This document shows positions 45,328-54,656 of a DNA stretch of 64,000 nt, in pieces. Within the stretch, counting starts at the first letter, position 1. Each line of letters starts with the position of its first letter. The position numbers and the translations under genes were made by a program. This stretch comes from Paracoccaceae bacterium (GTDB lineage: Bacteria; Pseudomonadota; Alphaproteobacteria; Rhodobacterales; Rhodobacteraceae): contig JAGWAS010000002.1 in assembly GCA_021296235.1 (NCBI GenBank), positions 112,720 to 176,719 of the forward strand. The letters are read 5' to 3'. The notes under the pieces are model-generated. The model worked only from the letters and a program-made list of their open reading frames with translations. It was not told where the DNA came from and made no database searches.

Positions 45328-47993
45328 TCTGCTATCTCCTTCAGTGTCTTCCTTGCAGCTTCAATTGCCTCATCGCATCGCGACGGGTCGGGACCGCCTC
45401 CCTGGGCAAAATCCGTTCGTCCGCCACCGCCCTTGCCTCCCAGTACCGGCGTCATCGCCCTTACGATGTCTATCGCCGAAATCCGTGCGGTCAGATCTGC
45501 CGTAACACCAACCGCAACGGACGCTTTTTCGCCGTATGCAGACAGCAGCACGACGACACCTGAACCGAGTCGAGCTTTCTGCTGATCAATCAGATCCGCC
45601 AACTGTTTTCCGGGAACATCCAGAAGAATGTTGCTTGCAAATGTCACTCCGTTCACGGTTTCCGGACCGGAGTTGCCAGCAGGTGACAGCTGAGCCGCAG
45701 CGACCTTCGCCCGAAGTTCCTCCAACTCTTGCAGAAGTGCGGTACGCTCGTCGAGCAATGAATGCACTCTGCCTGCGGCTTCGGTTGGTTGCACCTTGAG
45801 GGCAAGCGACACCTCTGCCATCTGCCGATCCTGCCGGGACAGATATTCTCTTGCAGCACTGCCGGTCAATCCCTCGATCCTCCGTACGCCAGCAGCTGCA
45901 GCCGCCTCTCCGGTGATCACGAACAACCCTATTTCACCGGTTCGGGCAACATGGGTTCCTCCGCACAATTCAATCGAATAGGTGTTTCCCTCGCGACCGC
46001 GGCCGGATGCCGTTTCCAATCCCATGGAAACCACCCGAACCTCATCGCCGTATTTTTCACCGAACAGTGCTCTTGCGCCCAACGCAGCTGCGTCCTCGGG
46101 CGACATAAGTCTGGTTGTAACCAACGAATTTTCTTCAATCTTCAGATTTACTTCCTCTTCGATCCTGGAAATATCCTCAATGGATATCGACCCCGAATGC
46201 GAAAAATCGAAACGCAACCGGCAAGAATCGTTCAGCGAACCGCGTTGTGCAACATGCGAACCCAAGATTCCCCGAAGTGCTTCATGCAACAGATGGGTGC
46301 AGGAGTGGTTTTTCCTTGTCTTTTGTCTTCGTTCTGGATCGACCTGAAGTACGACGGCTGTGCCATTCAGGATTCTGCCCTCAGCCACCCTGCCGATATG
46401 AACATGCACCCCTCCGATCCTGCGAGTGTCAGAAATTTCCACAAGGCCTTCGGTCGAGCGAATGGTTCCGGAATCACCGGCTTGCCCTCCAGCCTCGCAA
46501 TAGAATGGCGTTTGGTTCACCACAATCCGAACCTGCTCATCGGTGATGACCTGTTCCGTGCGTCCGCCGCCGGATACCAGTGCCAATACCTGCCCTTCGG
46601 CCTTCTCTGAATCGTAGCCCAGAAACTCGGTTGACCCGAATTCATCAAATATTTCGAACCACACGGGATCCTCAACAGATTCTCCGGACCCCCTCCAAGC
46701 CTCCCTCGCCTTCCTGCGCTGTTCTTCCATCGCACTCTTGAAGCCGTTCACATCAACTGACCTGCCTTGCTCCTTCAGGGCGTCCTGCGTCATGTCCAAG
46801 GGGAAACCATAGGTGTCGTAAAGCTTGAAGGCCGTTTCGCCCGGCAACTCATCCCCCTCAGCCAAATTTTCAATCGCAGATTCAAGCAATCCAAGACCGC
46901 GATCCAAGGTCGTCCGGAAACGATTTTCTTCGCTGCGGATGGTGTCGGACACGAGATCATGGGCTGCGATCAGCTCAGGAAACGCCGCACCCATCTTGTC
47001 AACCAAGGTTGGAACCAGCAGATGCATGATCGGATCCTTGGTTCCCAACATATGAATGTGCCGCATTGCCCGCCGCATGATCCTGCGGAGAACATAGCCC
47101 CGTCCTTCATTGGACGGCATGACGCCGTCGCAGATCAGAAACGCCGTTGACCTCAGATGGTCGGCCACCACGCGGTGGTGTGCCTTGCCCGGACCATCCG
47201 GATCGGTTGAGGTCATCTGGCCGGTGGCCTCAATCAGCGATCTGAAGATATCGGTGGCATAGTTGTCGTTTGTGCCTTGAAGCAATGCGCCGATTCGCTC
47301 GAGTCCCATGCCGGTATCGATCGATGGTTCAGGTAAATTCGTGCGACTGCCATCCTCATGGGATTCAAACTGCATGAAGACCAAATTCCAGATTTCGACA
47401 AACCTGTCGCCATCTTCGTTCGCACTGCCCGGCGGCCCACCCGGAACAGTATCACCATGATCGTAGAAAAGTTCGGAACATGGTCCACACGGTCCGATTG
47501 ATCCCATCGACCAGAAATTGTCGGATGTCGGTATTCTGATGATCCTGTCATCACCGAGCCCGGCGCATTTCTTCCACAGGGCAGCTGCTTCCTCATCGTC
47601 ACTGTAAACCGTCGCCAACAACCTGTCTTTGTTGATTCCAAACCCGTTTGTGATCAGGTCCCAGCAGTAGAAAATTGCCTGCTCCTTGAAATAATCGCCG
47701 AAGGAGAAATTCCCGAGCATCTCAAAGAAGGTGTGGTGGCGAGCCGTGTAACCCACATTGTCGAGATCATTGTGTTTTCCGCCGGCCCTGATGCATTTTT
47801 GGCTGGTGGCCGCCCTGCTGAATTCTGGGGTTTCAGCACCGGTGAAGATATTCTTGAACTGCACCATTCCGGAATTGGTGAAGAGAAGTGTTGGATCATT
47901 CCTCGGCACCAATGGCGAGCTGTCGACAATTTTGTGCCCTTCCCGCTCGAAATATCCCAGAAAATTGGAGCGAATTTCATTGAGACTCGTCAT
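45324..47993 (-). CDS. alaS: Alanyl-tRNA synthetase
   Basis: Class II synthetase charging tRNA-Ala. The catalytic domain begins [20 protein letters not shown] with [16 protein letters not shown] and [19 protein letters not shown]; the editing domain has [11 protein letters not shown] and [15 protein letters not shown]; a C-Ala domain ends with [19 protein letters not shown] 47993 gives 889 residues, the family size; the frame open to 48191 lacks similarity. DUF1330 follows in an ATGA overlap. Confidence 0.97.
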   Translation of the reverse strand: MTSLNEIRSNFLGYFEREGHKIVDSSPLVPRNDPTLLFTNSGMVQFKNIFTGAETPEFSRAATSQKCIRAGGKHNDLDNVGYTARHHTFFEMLGNFSFGDYFKEQAIFYCWDLITNGFGINKDRLLATVYSDDEEAAALWKKCAGLGDDRIIRIPTSDNFWSMGSIGPCGPCSELFYDHGDTVPGGPPGSANEDGDRFVEIWNLVFMQFESHEDGSRTNLPEPSIDTGMGLERIGALLQGTNDNYATDIFRSLIEATGQMTSTDPDGPGKAHHRVVADHLRSTAFLICDGVMPSNEGRGYVLRRIMRRAMRHIHMLGTKDPIMHLLVPTLVDKMGAAFPELIAAHDLVSDTIRSEENRFRTTLDRGLGLLESAIENLAEGDELPGETAFKLYDTYGFPLDMTQDALKEQGRSVDVNGFKSAMEEQRRKAREAWRGSGESVEDPVWFEIFDEFGSTEFLGYDSEKAEGQVLALVSGGGRTEQVITDEQVRIVVNQTPFYCEAGGQAGDSGTIRSTEGLVEISDTRRIGGVHVHIGRVAEGRILNGTAVVLQVDPERRQKTRKNHSCTHLLHEALRGILGSHVAQRGSLNDSCRLRFDFSHSGSISIEDISRIEEEVNLKIEENSLVTTRLMSPEDAAALGARALFGEKYGDEVRVVSMGLETASGRGREGNTYSIELCGGTHVARTGEIGLFVITGEAAAAAGVRRIEGLTGSAAREYLSRQDRQMAEVSLALKVQPTEAAGRVHSLLDERTALLQELEELRAKVAAAQLSPAGNSGPETVNGVTFASNILLDVPGKQLADLIDQQKARLGSGVVVLLSAYGEKASVAVGVTADLTARISAIDIVRAMTPVLGGKGGGGRTDFAQGGGPDPSRCDEAIEAARKTLKEIAE

Positions 47994-48154
47994 CGGGAAA
48001 GACCATGCGTTGCAAAACCGGGAAATCCAATTACCCCCGAACGTCGAAACTGTCCAACAATGTGCCCAACCGAGCCTGCTGAGCGCTCGGGACAAAAATG
48101 CTGTCCGTGCAGCGGTCATCCGTGCCCGTGTTGAATGTCCGAAGCAATTGGGAC

Positions 48155-49078
48155 TCAAGCGTGATGGATAATTCCGCGAGCGGCTGGCCAATCGAGGCGC
48201 CGCCGATACCGGCCATCCCTGCGAATGCCCTTGTAGCTGGTCAACAGGACATCTTGGGTCAATTCGCGGAAGTGCCGGAGAACTTCATTGCATGCAGGAA
48301 TGTCAATTGTGCCTTCGACACGAATCTTGGTGATGTGCCGTCCTGACGGTTTAACCACGTAGCCGTCGAGTTCTTCGACATCGCAAAACCGAATCGACGG
48401 CCCAATGGCACCATCAAGAGCTATCAATCCAACATTTCCATCCGGCTGATTGAAACGGATTGCCGGGCCGTCTCCCTTGGGACGCGGCCGAAAGCGTTCC
48501 AAACTCGACAGCAATCCAATTTCCGTTTCACCGCTCCAAACCCTGACGTCCCCAAACTGGTTTGGCCCGAACAGGGCGAGGCCAACCGGATGGCCCGTAT
48601 CCGGAAATAATTTTGACGTCAGAGACACGAAGGTCGAAAGACGCGCCTGGAACAATCCGGCACGAATAAAGGACTCTGGAACGAGCGCGGCAACGTGTCC
48701 GCAATTATCAAGGCAACGTTTCAGGGCCAATTTATAGAGATCGTCATATCTGCATGACGGGAAGGGCAACCCGCGAACGCTGGCACTGTTGCGGGCAAGC
48801 CATGGAGGGTTGGTTACGCAGACCGAGTATCCCTCGGGAAAGGACTCAAGGGTGTTGCGGAACATCACCCGCTCATCGGCAGGTTCAATGTCATAGGAGG
48901 TGAAAGAGCGGCAAAGTCCCATTTCCTCAAGATGTTGAATTAGGCTGTTGGCCCCGGCGAATGGCTCAAGCACACATTCGTTCTGCAACCGGGCCGAACA
49001 TGCCCATGAGATGAAGGCGGGATGATCAAACGGATTCGTCTCCGTGAAATACTGTCCCAACCGTCGCTTGCTGGTCAT
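48155..49078 (-). CDS. Class I SAM-dependent methyltransferase, DNA N6-adenine type
   Basis: About 307 residues. An N-terminal [13 protein letters not shown] motif, motif [13 protein letters not shown] and motif [13 protein letters not shown] follow the order of gamma-class N6-adenine DNA methyltransferases (M.TaqI/Eco57I type), where NPPY/W binds the target base. The C-terminal 80 residues are candidate target recognition. No restriction gene is adjacent, so it is an orphan. An rRNA or protein methylase is the alternative. ATG 49078 is preferred over 49096. It separates alaS from recA. Confidence 0.7.
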   Translation of the reverse strand: MTSKRRLGQYFTETNPFDHPAFISWACSARLQNECVLEPFAGANSLIQHLEEMGLCRSFTSYDIEPADERVMFRNTLESFPEGYSVCVTNPPWLARNSASVRGLPFPSCRYDDLYKLALKRCLDNCGHVAALVPESFIRAGLFQARLSTFVSLTSKLFPDTGHPVGLALFGPNQFGDVRVWSGETEIGLLSSLERFRPRPKGDGPAIRFNQPDGNVGLIALDGAIGPSIRFCDVEELDGYVVKPSGRHITKIRVEGTIDIPACNEVLRHFRELTQDVLLTSYKGIRRDGRYRRRLDWPAARGIIHHA

Positions 49079-49209
49079 ATGGCCTGGCTCCGGCATCCCT
49101 GCATCAATTCAGCGCAATCAACCGCATCAGTGAAGGGATTTCAAAATGACGGACAGCACAGTCAATCAAATTCCGATTGCAGTGCTCCAGGCTGTATTGA
49201 CTTGTGGAC

Positions 49210-49243
49210 GAAGGGGGATTGCGGCTTTCGGCGATCCCCCTTC
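49210..49243 (-). terminator. Strong hairpin downstream of recA
   Basis: GAAGGGGGAT and ATCCCCCTTC form a perfect 10-bp stem around a 14-base loop that can pair internally. It lies 57 bp after the recA stop. No long T tract on the minus side, but the stem strength and place fit the recA terminator. Confidence 0.6.
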
Positions 49244-49299
49244 TTTGCAGTGCACCCGGCTTCAGGAAAAAGATCCCGGTTGGGTAATGAAGCCGGACT

Positions 49300-50370
49300 T
49301 CAGACAGCTTCCGCTGCAATTTCACCATTATTGTCGTCATCAAGGGCATCAACGATTCCGTGCGCCTGCCTGATCTTCAGTTCGATTTCATCGGAAACCT
49401 GAGGATTCTGTTCCAGGAAGGAGACGGCATTCAAACGACCCTGCCCGATCCGCTCATCTCCGTAGGAATACCAGGAGCCGGATTTCTCGACGATGCCGCA
49501 CTTGATACCCAGGTCAATCAATTCGCCACCCTTGGAAATCCCTGATCCGTAAAGAATGTCGAACTCCGCCATCTTGAAGGGTGGTGCCATCTTGTTCTTG
49601 ACGATCTTGACCCTTGTCGTGTTGCCGATGACCTCATCCCGATTCTTGATTGCCCCAATCCGTCTGATGTCAAGCCGAACCGAGGAATAGAACTTCAGGG
49701 CGTTGCCACCGGTCGTTGTCTCGGGAGAACCAAACATGACCCCAATCTTCATTCGGATCTGGTTGATGAATATGACCATGCAATTGGATCGACTGATGGA
49801 ACCGGTCAATTTCCTCATCGCTTGGCTCATTAGCCGTGCCTGGGTTCCCACCTGCGAATCACCCATTTCACCCTCAAGTTCGGATTTGGGCGTAAGTGCG
49901 GCAACCGAATCGACAACAATGAGGGAGATGGCACCGGAACGCACCAGCGTATCCGTTATCTCCAGAGCTTGCTCACCGGTGTCCGGCTGGGAAATCAGCA
50001 ATTCATCAACATCCACACCGAGCTTTCTTGCATATGTGGGATCCAATGCATGTTCGGCATCGACAAATGCACAAATGCCCTTATTGCACTGCTCCTCGGC
50101 AACGACATGCAAGGCAAGCGTGGTCTTTCCTGATGCCTCCGGCCCATAAACCTCAACAATGCGCCCCTTCGGAAGCCCACCGATTCCAAGTGCAATGTCA
50201 AGGCCAAGCGAACCGGTTGACACCGACTCTATGTCCATGACGGCTCCATCTTGGCCAAGACGCATGATGGACCCCTTGCCGAAATTTCGTTCGATTTGCC
50301 CCAACGCCGCGTCAAGCGCCTTTTTCTTGTCCATTTCCTGCCGTTCCAAATTGATGACCTTGGCCTTCAT
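49300..50370 (-). CDS. recA: Recombinase RecA
   Basis: Strand-exchange recombinase and LexA co-protease. Walker [30 protein letters not shown]1/L2 loop regions and [28 protein letters not shown] are conserved. AAGGAG stands 7 bases before ATG 50370. 356 residues. Two LexA boxes lie at 46-88 bases upstream, so SOS induction is expected. recA and alaS are neighbours in many relatives; here an orphan methyltransferase is between them. Confidence 0.98.
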   Translation of the reverse strand: MKAKVINLERQEMDKKKALDAALGQIERNFGKGSIMRLGQDGAVMDIESVSTGSLGLDIALGIGGLPKGRIVEVYGPEASGKTTLALHVVAEEQCNKGICAFVDAEHALDPTYARKLGVDVDELLISQPDTGEQALEITDTLVRSGAISLIVVDSVAALTPKSELEGEMGDSQVGTQARLMSQAMRKLTGSISRSNCMVIFINQIRMKIGVMFGSPETTTGGNALKFYSSVRLDIRRIGAIKNRDEVIGNTTRVKIVKNKMAPPFKMAEFDILYGSGISKGGELIDLGIKCGIVEKSGSWYSYGDERIGQGRLNAVSFLEQNPQVSDEIELKIRQAHGIVDALDDDNNGEIAAEAV

Positions 50371-50415
50371 TGCTTGCTCCTTATCGTTTCAAGTGCGTGG
50401 CGGCAATTGATAAAT

Positions 50416-50430
50416 GTTCATTTTCTGTTC
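50416..50430 (+). promoter_or_regulatory. LexA (SOS) box, recA-proximal
   Basis: GTTC-ATTTTCT-GTTC is an exact match to the alphaproteobacterial LexA direct repeat GTTC-N7-GTTC, read on the plus strand, 46-60 bases before the recA ATG. Confidence 0.8.
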
Positions 50431-50443
50431 TTTCTTCTAATGT

Positions 50444-50458
50444 GAACAAAAATGGAAC
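50444..50458 (-). promoter_or_regulatory. LexA (SOS) box, recA-distal
   Basis: GAAC-AAAAATG-GAAC on the plus strand is GTTC-N7-GTTC on the recA strand, an exact match. It is 13 bases beyond the other box and in the opposite orientation, so the pair forms a large inverted arrangement over the recA promoter. Confidence 0.8.
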
Positions 50459-50568
50459 ACAACAAGCAATTTGTCAAAGAAAGAGCGGTTTGTTGCCAAA
50501 TGGCAACAAATATGCCGAATTCGGAAACTGTTGGACCGTCGGCCTCTACTGCCGGTTTTGATGTCAGA

Positions 50569-51402
50569 TCACGCAGGCGTGATCCTGTAACCTCCGGCTG
50601 CATGTTCAACGTAGCCGATGAACCGATCAAGGAAATGCGCTCCCGAAATTAAGATTCCGTCAGTCGCCAGCATGTCGAGCGTCCTATTCCGGGTTGCCCT
50701 CGCCTGATCCTTGTCCGCATCGAATGCTGCACACAGGTTTGGGTCCGCAAGCTGCAGATCCTGGGCATGAAGGATATCGGCGGCATAGATGAACTGGGTT
50801 CCGCCGGAATCGATCCGAATGCCGGCATGGCCCTTGGTATGACCCGGCAGGTCCACCAGATGGACACCCGGTGCAACTTCACCGCCCGCTCCCTTTGTCG
50901 AAACCCTGTCTCCGTAGCATTCCAATGCATCGAGCCCCATCCGCCGCCATTCGATTGTATTTGCATCGGCACCGGAGAAGTTGGCGTCATCGGTCCAGAA
51001 CCGTCTTTCCGTTTCGGTGAGAATCAGCTCGGCATTGGCAAAAACGGGGTGCCCATCGTCGGTCATTGATCCGCCGAAATGATCTGGATGCAAATGCGTA
51101 AAAACAACGCGGGATACGTCCTCGGGGTGAATTGCCGCCTCTGACAGTGCCTGCTGGAGAAATCCTGCAGTTGGTCCGAAATGCGCACCTGCCCCCGTAT
51201 CGACAAGAATCGACTCCTCACCTGCCCTGATGTGGAGGACATTAAAACTCGTTTCAATTGCTGTCTTCCCCGAGTCCGTCAGCAGGCCATTGAGGCGGTT
51301 CTCCTCCACATCAGGAAAAACGTGGCTTGGAAACTCCAACCCACCATCATTGATCACCGTGATTTCGAACTCGCCGAATGATCGCTTTGCAATTCGTGAC
51401 AT
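50569..51402 (-). CDS. MBL-fold metallo-hydrolase
   Basis: 277 residues from ATG 51402, which has AGGAGG 7 bases upstream. The metal-binding motif THLHPDHFGG (HxHxDH), the downstream His in DLPGHTKGHAG, the Asp of YAADILH and a final SGAHF complete the metallo-beta-lactamase site. The family includes lactonases, quorum-quenching enzymes and phosphonate- or sulfur-related hydrolases; the substrate is undetermined. Transcribed towards recA but separated by the recA promoter region. Confidence 0.9.
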   Translation of the reverse strand: MSRIAKRSFGEFEITVINDGGLEFPSHVFPDVEENRLNGLLTDSGKTAIETSFNVLHIRAGEESILVDTGAGAHFGPTAGFLQQALSEAAIHPEDVSRVVFTHLHPDHFGGSMTDDGHPVFANAELILTETERRFWTDDANFSGADANTIEWRRMGLDALECYGDRVSTKGAGGEVAPGVHLVDLPGHTKGHAGIRIDSGGTQFIYAADILHAQDLQLADPNLCAAFDADKDQARATRNRTLDMLATDGILISGAHFLDRFIGYVEHAAGGYRITPA

Positions 51403-51491
51403 TTGTCGATCCTCCTGTTCAATCGGGCGGTCCCGGGCACGAGACACTCCGAGATCTTGATTCGCGCTGTGGTTCGCACCTTAGCTGAATT

Positions 51492-52193
51492 TCAGCCGAA
51501 GTATCCCAGGGCGACCACGTATTTCTCTGAACTTTCGGACCGGCTTGCCTTCGGTTTCGCGTGACGAACTGACCTGAACCTGGATCTGAGTTCCGCAAGA
51601 AGGCGGTGTTCGGTTCCACCGGCAAGAACCTTTGCCACAAAACCACCGTCGCCATTCAAGAGATCGCAGGACAGTTGGGCCGCAGCCTCGCACAGCGCCA
51701 TGATTCTCAAATGATCGGTTTTGGTGTGACCGGTTGCCGGTTCCGCCATGTCGGAAATCACGGCGTCTACGCAACCGTGGGACAATTGAAGTATCCTTGA
51801 TGCCGCCTGTTCGGAACGAAGATCCAACTGAAGAAACTCGACGCCATCAATCGGCTCCATTTCCTTAAGATCGACACTGATTACCCGTCCCTTGGGTGCG
51901 CCCGGAACGCAGCCGTTGGAATTCACCCTGCTGGCCGCCACTTGAGCCCAGCCGCCAGGAGCGCCGCCAAGATCCACCACAGAAAAACCGGGCCTGAACA
52001 GCCGGAACTTGTCGTCCAACTCCTCCAGCTTGAATGCCGCCCTGCTTCGCATTCCCTCCCTGCGGGCTCGAGCAACAAATGGATCGTTCAACTGACGGTT
52101 GAGCCAGCGGTGTGAACTCGTCCTGCGACCCTTTGCCTTCCTGACCCGAACCGTCAATTTCCGGGAATTTGCGGAATTGCGATCCTTGCCCAT
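51492..52193 (-). CDS. rlmE: 23S rRNA (uridine-2'-O)-methyltransferase RlmE
   Basis: FtsJ/RrmJ family, methylates U2552 of 23S rRNA. Motif I VVDLGGAPGGWAQVA, the K-D-K-E tetrad region beginning SRAAFKLEELDDKF, VISDMAEPATGHTKTDHLRI and GGFVAKVL are intact. The N terminus has an alphaproteobacterial basic extension. 233 residues. Divergent from the C1 module. Confidence 0.94.
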   Translation of the reverse strand: MGKDRNSANSRKLTVRVRKAKGRRTSSHRWLNRQLNDPFVARARREGMRSRAAFKLEELDDKFRLFRPGFSVVDLGGAPGGWAQVAASRVNSNGCVPGAPKGRVISVDLKEMEPIDGVEFLQLDLRSEQAASRILQLSHGCVDAVISDMAEPATGHTKTDHLRIMALCEAAAQLSCDLLNGDGGFVAKVLAGGTEHRLLAELRSRFRSVRHAKPKASRSESSEKYVVALGYFG

Positions 52194-52273
52194 CGCTTAA
52201 CCGACCAGAACCGCAGCGCGTTTCAGGGAAAGTTCAGCATTGAGCCCTATCCACTTTTTACGTTCCATCACAC

Positions 52274-52302
52274 TTGACATGTCGCATTTGTGGGCTTGTA
52301 GT
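52274..52302 (+). promoter_or_regulatory. Sigma-70-type promoter of the C1 module
   Basis: TTGACA (perfect -35) and TGTAGT (4/6 match to the -10) are separated by 17 bases. They lie 69 bases upstream of the first gene of the C1 module, in the right orientation. Confidence 0.55.
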
Positions 52303-52317
52303 CGATTTTGTTCAACC

Positions 52318-52347
52318 GTCAGGCCTGTTGTGCCAATAATTCCTGAC
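52318..52347 (+). promoter_or_regulatory. Hairpin in the C1 module leader
   Basis: GTCAGG and CCTGAC pair around an 18-base loop, between the predicted promoter and the ribosome site GGAGG at 52357. The leader is too short for a standard SAM or cobalamin riboswitch; it may be a small regulatory RNA element or chance. Confidence 0.3.
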
Positions 52348-52370
52348 ACTTGGCGCGGAGGACTCTTAAC

Positions 52371-52685
52371 ATGCATGAGATCATCTACCTTTACTGGCGC
52401 GATATTCCCGCACAGGTGATCGTTGGCAAGGGAAGAAATGCGGCAAAGGTTCAATTGTCTGAACGATTCGAACAGGCCATAGACCGGTGCGCCATGAAAA
52501 GCGGGGCAAAGGACTCGGATGCCTACCTGGCCGAATGGAAAAAAATGAGGAAATCTTCCCTCCAAGGTGAGCCAAAAAAAATAGCCGCCGATCTGGCGGA
52601 ACAGCTTGAGCAGGAATTTGACAGCAATAAACTCCGCAACCTCATTGCAAATGACGGCTGGTCAGCCGCCGCTCCCAATTCTTGA
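52371..52685 (+). CDS. Small 'virulence factor' (PF13769-like) domain protein of the C1 module
   Basis: 104 residues from ATG 52371, with GGAGG 8 bases upstream; a TTG at 52350 is not needed. The IIYLYWRDIPAQVIVGKGR start and KKIAADLAEQLEQEFD are characteristic of the domain named 'virulence factor' in Pfam, a misleading name: in roseobacters it travels with methyl-folate and corrinoid genes. Molecular function is unknown; it may be an accessory subunit of the MTHFR-like protein that follows 31 bp later. Confidence 0.8.
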   Translation: MHEIIYLYWRDIPAQVIVGKGRNAAKVQLSERFEQAIDRCAMKSGAKDSDAYLAEWKKMRKSSLQGEPKKIAADLAEQLEQEFDSNKLRNLIANDGWSAAAPNS

Positions 52686-52716
52686 CAACCGCCTCGCAAC
52701 TGCCCGGAGGACCGGC

Positions 52717-53637
52717 ATGGGACGGCTGACGCAGGCCAAACAGCTTGGGAAGATGCAGGACGTTGCCGGATTCGTCGACGGTTATAGCATAGAAGTGATG
52801 CCAAGAACCGCTGCCAAGATTGCGGATTTCAGAGAATTGCTACCCTCCGGAACCCGAATTTACATTGCCAATATCGACGGAACCCCGTTCTGCGACATGC
52901 TTGAAACCGCAAGGCGAATTGTTCGGGAGGGATTTTCTGCCGTTCCGCATATAACTGCCAGAACGGTTCAGAATGAGGCGGAACTGCGAAAAATTGTGCA
53001 ACGCTACCGGGAAGCGGGTGTCAAGGAAGCACTCTTGCTTGCCGGCGGGATTTCAAAACCCAGGGGCGAATATCAATGCACGATGCAGCTGCTGGAATCC
53101 CGAATCTTCGATGGAGCTGGATTCACCAGGGTCTTTGTTGCCGGTCATCCGGAGGGAAACAGGGACATTGATGTCGATGGCGGTCATGCGGAACTTGACA
53201 AGGCACTTCTCAGGAAACAGGAATTCGCACTGAATTCAGGAATGGAACTGGAATTGACGACACAGTTTGCGTTTGATGCGGATGCAGTTGTTGCGTGGGT
53301 GCAACGCATCCGGAATATGGGCGTGGAGTTGCCGGTGAATATTGGTGTTGCCGGTCCGGCAAAACTGCAGACTCTCCTGAAATTCGCGATCTCGTGCGGC
53401 GTAGGACCATCAATTCGGGTCATTCAGCGGCGCGGACGGGATTTCACCAAGCTTCTTGCGCCGTTCACACCGGACGACATGGTTTCCGCGCTGGCCGAAT
53501 TCAGGCACAATGCTCCCGACTCAATGATTGCTGGCCTCCACATTTTTCCGCTTGGCGGAATCCGGGTCGCCGTTGATTGGGCTGCAGAACAAACCGTTGG
53601 CAGTGTCGGCAACGGCATTATGGAGCATGACCAATGA
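52717..53637 (+). CDS. Methylenetetrahydrofolate reductase-like protein
   Basis: 306 residues with a MetF/MTHFR TIM-barrel pattern: YSIEVMPRTAAKI, AVPHITARTVQNEAEL, ALLLAGGISKPRGEY, RVFVAGHPEG and LTTQFAFDADAVVAWVQRI (the Q of LTTQ is conserved). ATG 52717 has GGAGG 6 bases upstream, clearly better than ATG 52651. The likely reaction is 5,10-methylene-THF to 5-methyl-THF, or the reverse in catabolic use. The sequence is divergent from E. coli MetF. It overlaps the next gene by 4 bp (ATGA). Confidence 0.85.
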   Translation: MGRLTQAKQLGKMQDVAGFVDGYSIEVMPRTAAKIADFRELLPSGTRIYIANIDGTPFCDMLETARRIVREGFSAVPHITARTVQNEAELRKIVQRYREAGVKEALLLAGGISKPRGEYQCTMQLLESRIFDGAGFTRVFVAGHPEGNRDIDVDGGHAELDKALLRKQEFALNSGMELELTTQFAFDADAVVAWVQRIRNMGVELPVNIGVAGPAKLQTLLKFAISCGVGPSIRVIQRRGRDFTKLLAPFTPDDMVSALAEFRHNAPDSMIAGLHIFPLGGIRVAVDWAAEQTVGSVGNGIMEHDQ

Positions 53638-54557
53638 CGCGCACGATTGTGGAATCCAAGAAACGAACCGTGGTCATTGGTTTTGACGAACCCTTCTGCG
53701 TAATTGGCGAGCGCATAAACCCAACCGGTCGGAAACTCCTCGCAGCTCAGTTGGAAGCGGACGATTTTTCAACAGTGGAAAAGGACGCCGCGGAGCAGGT
53801 TGCCTGCGGTGCATCAATGCTCGATGTCAATGCCGGCGTGGTTTACAACTCAAATCCGGACCCCAACCAGACAGAACCCCCATTGATGACCAAACTAATC
53901 AATTTGGTCCAGAATACGGTTGACGTGCCACTTTGCATAGACAGTTCGGTTCCCGCTGCGCTTGAGGCCGGCCTTGAGACCTGCGACGGCCGACCATTGC
54001 TGAATTCCGTTACCGGGGAGGAGGAACGGCTTGAGGCGATCCTGCCATTGGTTAAAAAGTTCAATGTTCCGGTCGTCGCCATCTCAAACGACGATACCGG
54101 AATTTCGGAGGATCCGGACGTAAGATTCGAGGTTGCGCGCAAGATTGTCGAACGGGCCGCCGATTATGGAATTCCGGCCAATGACATTGTGGTCGACCCG
54201 CTGGTTATGCCGGTTGGTGCCATGGCATCGGCGGGAAGGCAGGTTTTTGCACTGGTAAGGCGCCTGAGAGAGGAATTGGACGTAAATTCGACCTGTGGTG
54301 CATCAAACATATCATTCGGCCTGCCAAATCGGCACGGCATCAATGCCACCTTCCTGCCCATGGCAATCTGTGCCGGACTTACCTCCGCAATCATGAATCC
54401 AGTTCGGCCTCAAGAAATGCAGGCCATTCGTGCCGCAAATCTCCTGAACAACAATGATCAAAACGGCGCAGTCTGGATCAGGACCTACAAGCCGGTGTCG
54501 GATCAGACCAATCAGCATTCCGAGCGTCGAGCCAGACGCCGCCGCAATCGCCAGTGA
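53634..54557 (+). CDS. Methyltetrahydrofolate:corrinoid methyltransferase (pterin-binding)
   Basis: 307 residues of the pterin-binding (DHPS-like) TIM barrel found in MeTr/AcsE, MtgA and the folate module of MetH: IGERINPTGRKLLAAQL, GASMLDVNAGV, LCIDSSVPAALEAGL, PLLNSVTGEEER and NISFGLPNRHGINATFLP are diagnostic, with the conserved Asn/Asp of the folate site. It moves a methyl group between 5-methyl-THF and a corrinoid protein. The C-terminal tail is Arg-rich. No corrinoid protein is encoded beside it. Confidence 0.9.
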   Translation: MTRTIVESKKRTVVIGFDEPFCVIGERINPTGRKLLAAQLEADDFSTVEKDAAEQVACGASMLDVNAGVVYNSNPDPNQTEPPLMTKLINLVQNTVDVPLCIDSSVPAALEAGLETCDGRPLLNSVTGEEERLEAILPLVKKFNVPVVAISNDDTGISEDPDVRFEVARKIVERAADYGIPANDIVVDPLVMPVGAMASAGRQVFALVRRLREELDVNSTCGASNISFGLPNRHGINATFLPMAICAGLTSAIMNPVRPQEMQAIRAANLLNNNDQNGAVWIRTYKPVSDQTNQHSERRARRRRNRQ

Positions 54558-54656
54558 ACCGCTTGGATCAACGGTTGTCCCTTTATCGCCAGGTTGTGGC
54601 CGCGGCACCTCTTTCGATTGTGCCGCGGAACCAAGTGAAATCAGGGTATTGAGAAC

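Noticed and set aside
48155..49078. Restriction-modification system
   Set aside because: Only a methyltransferase-like gene is present; neighbours are alaS and recA, with no endonuclease or specificity gene.
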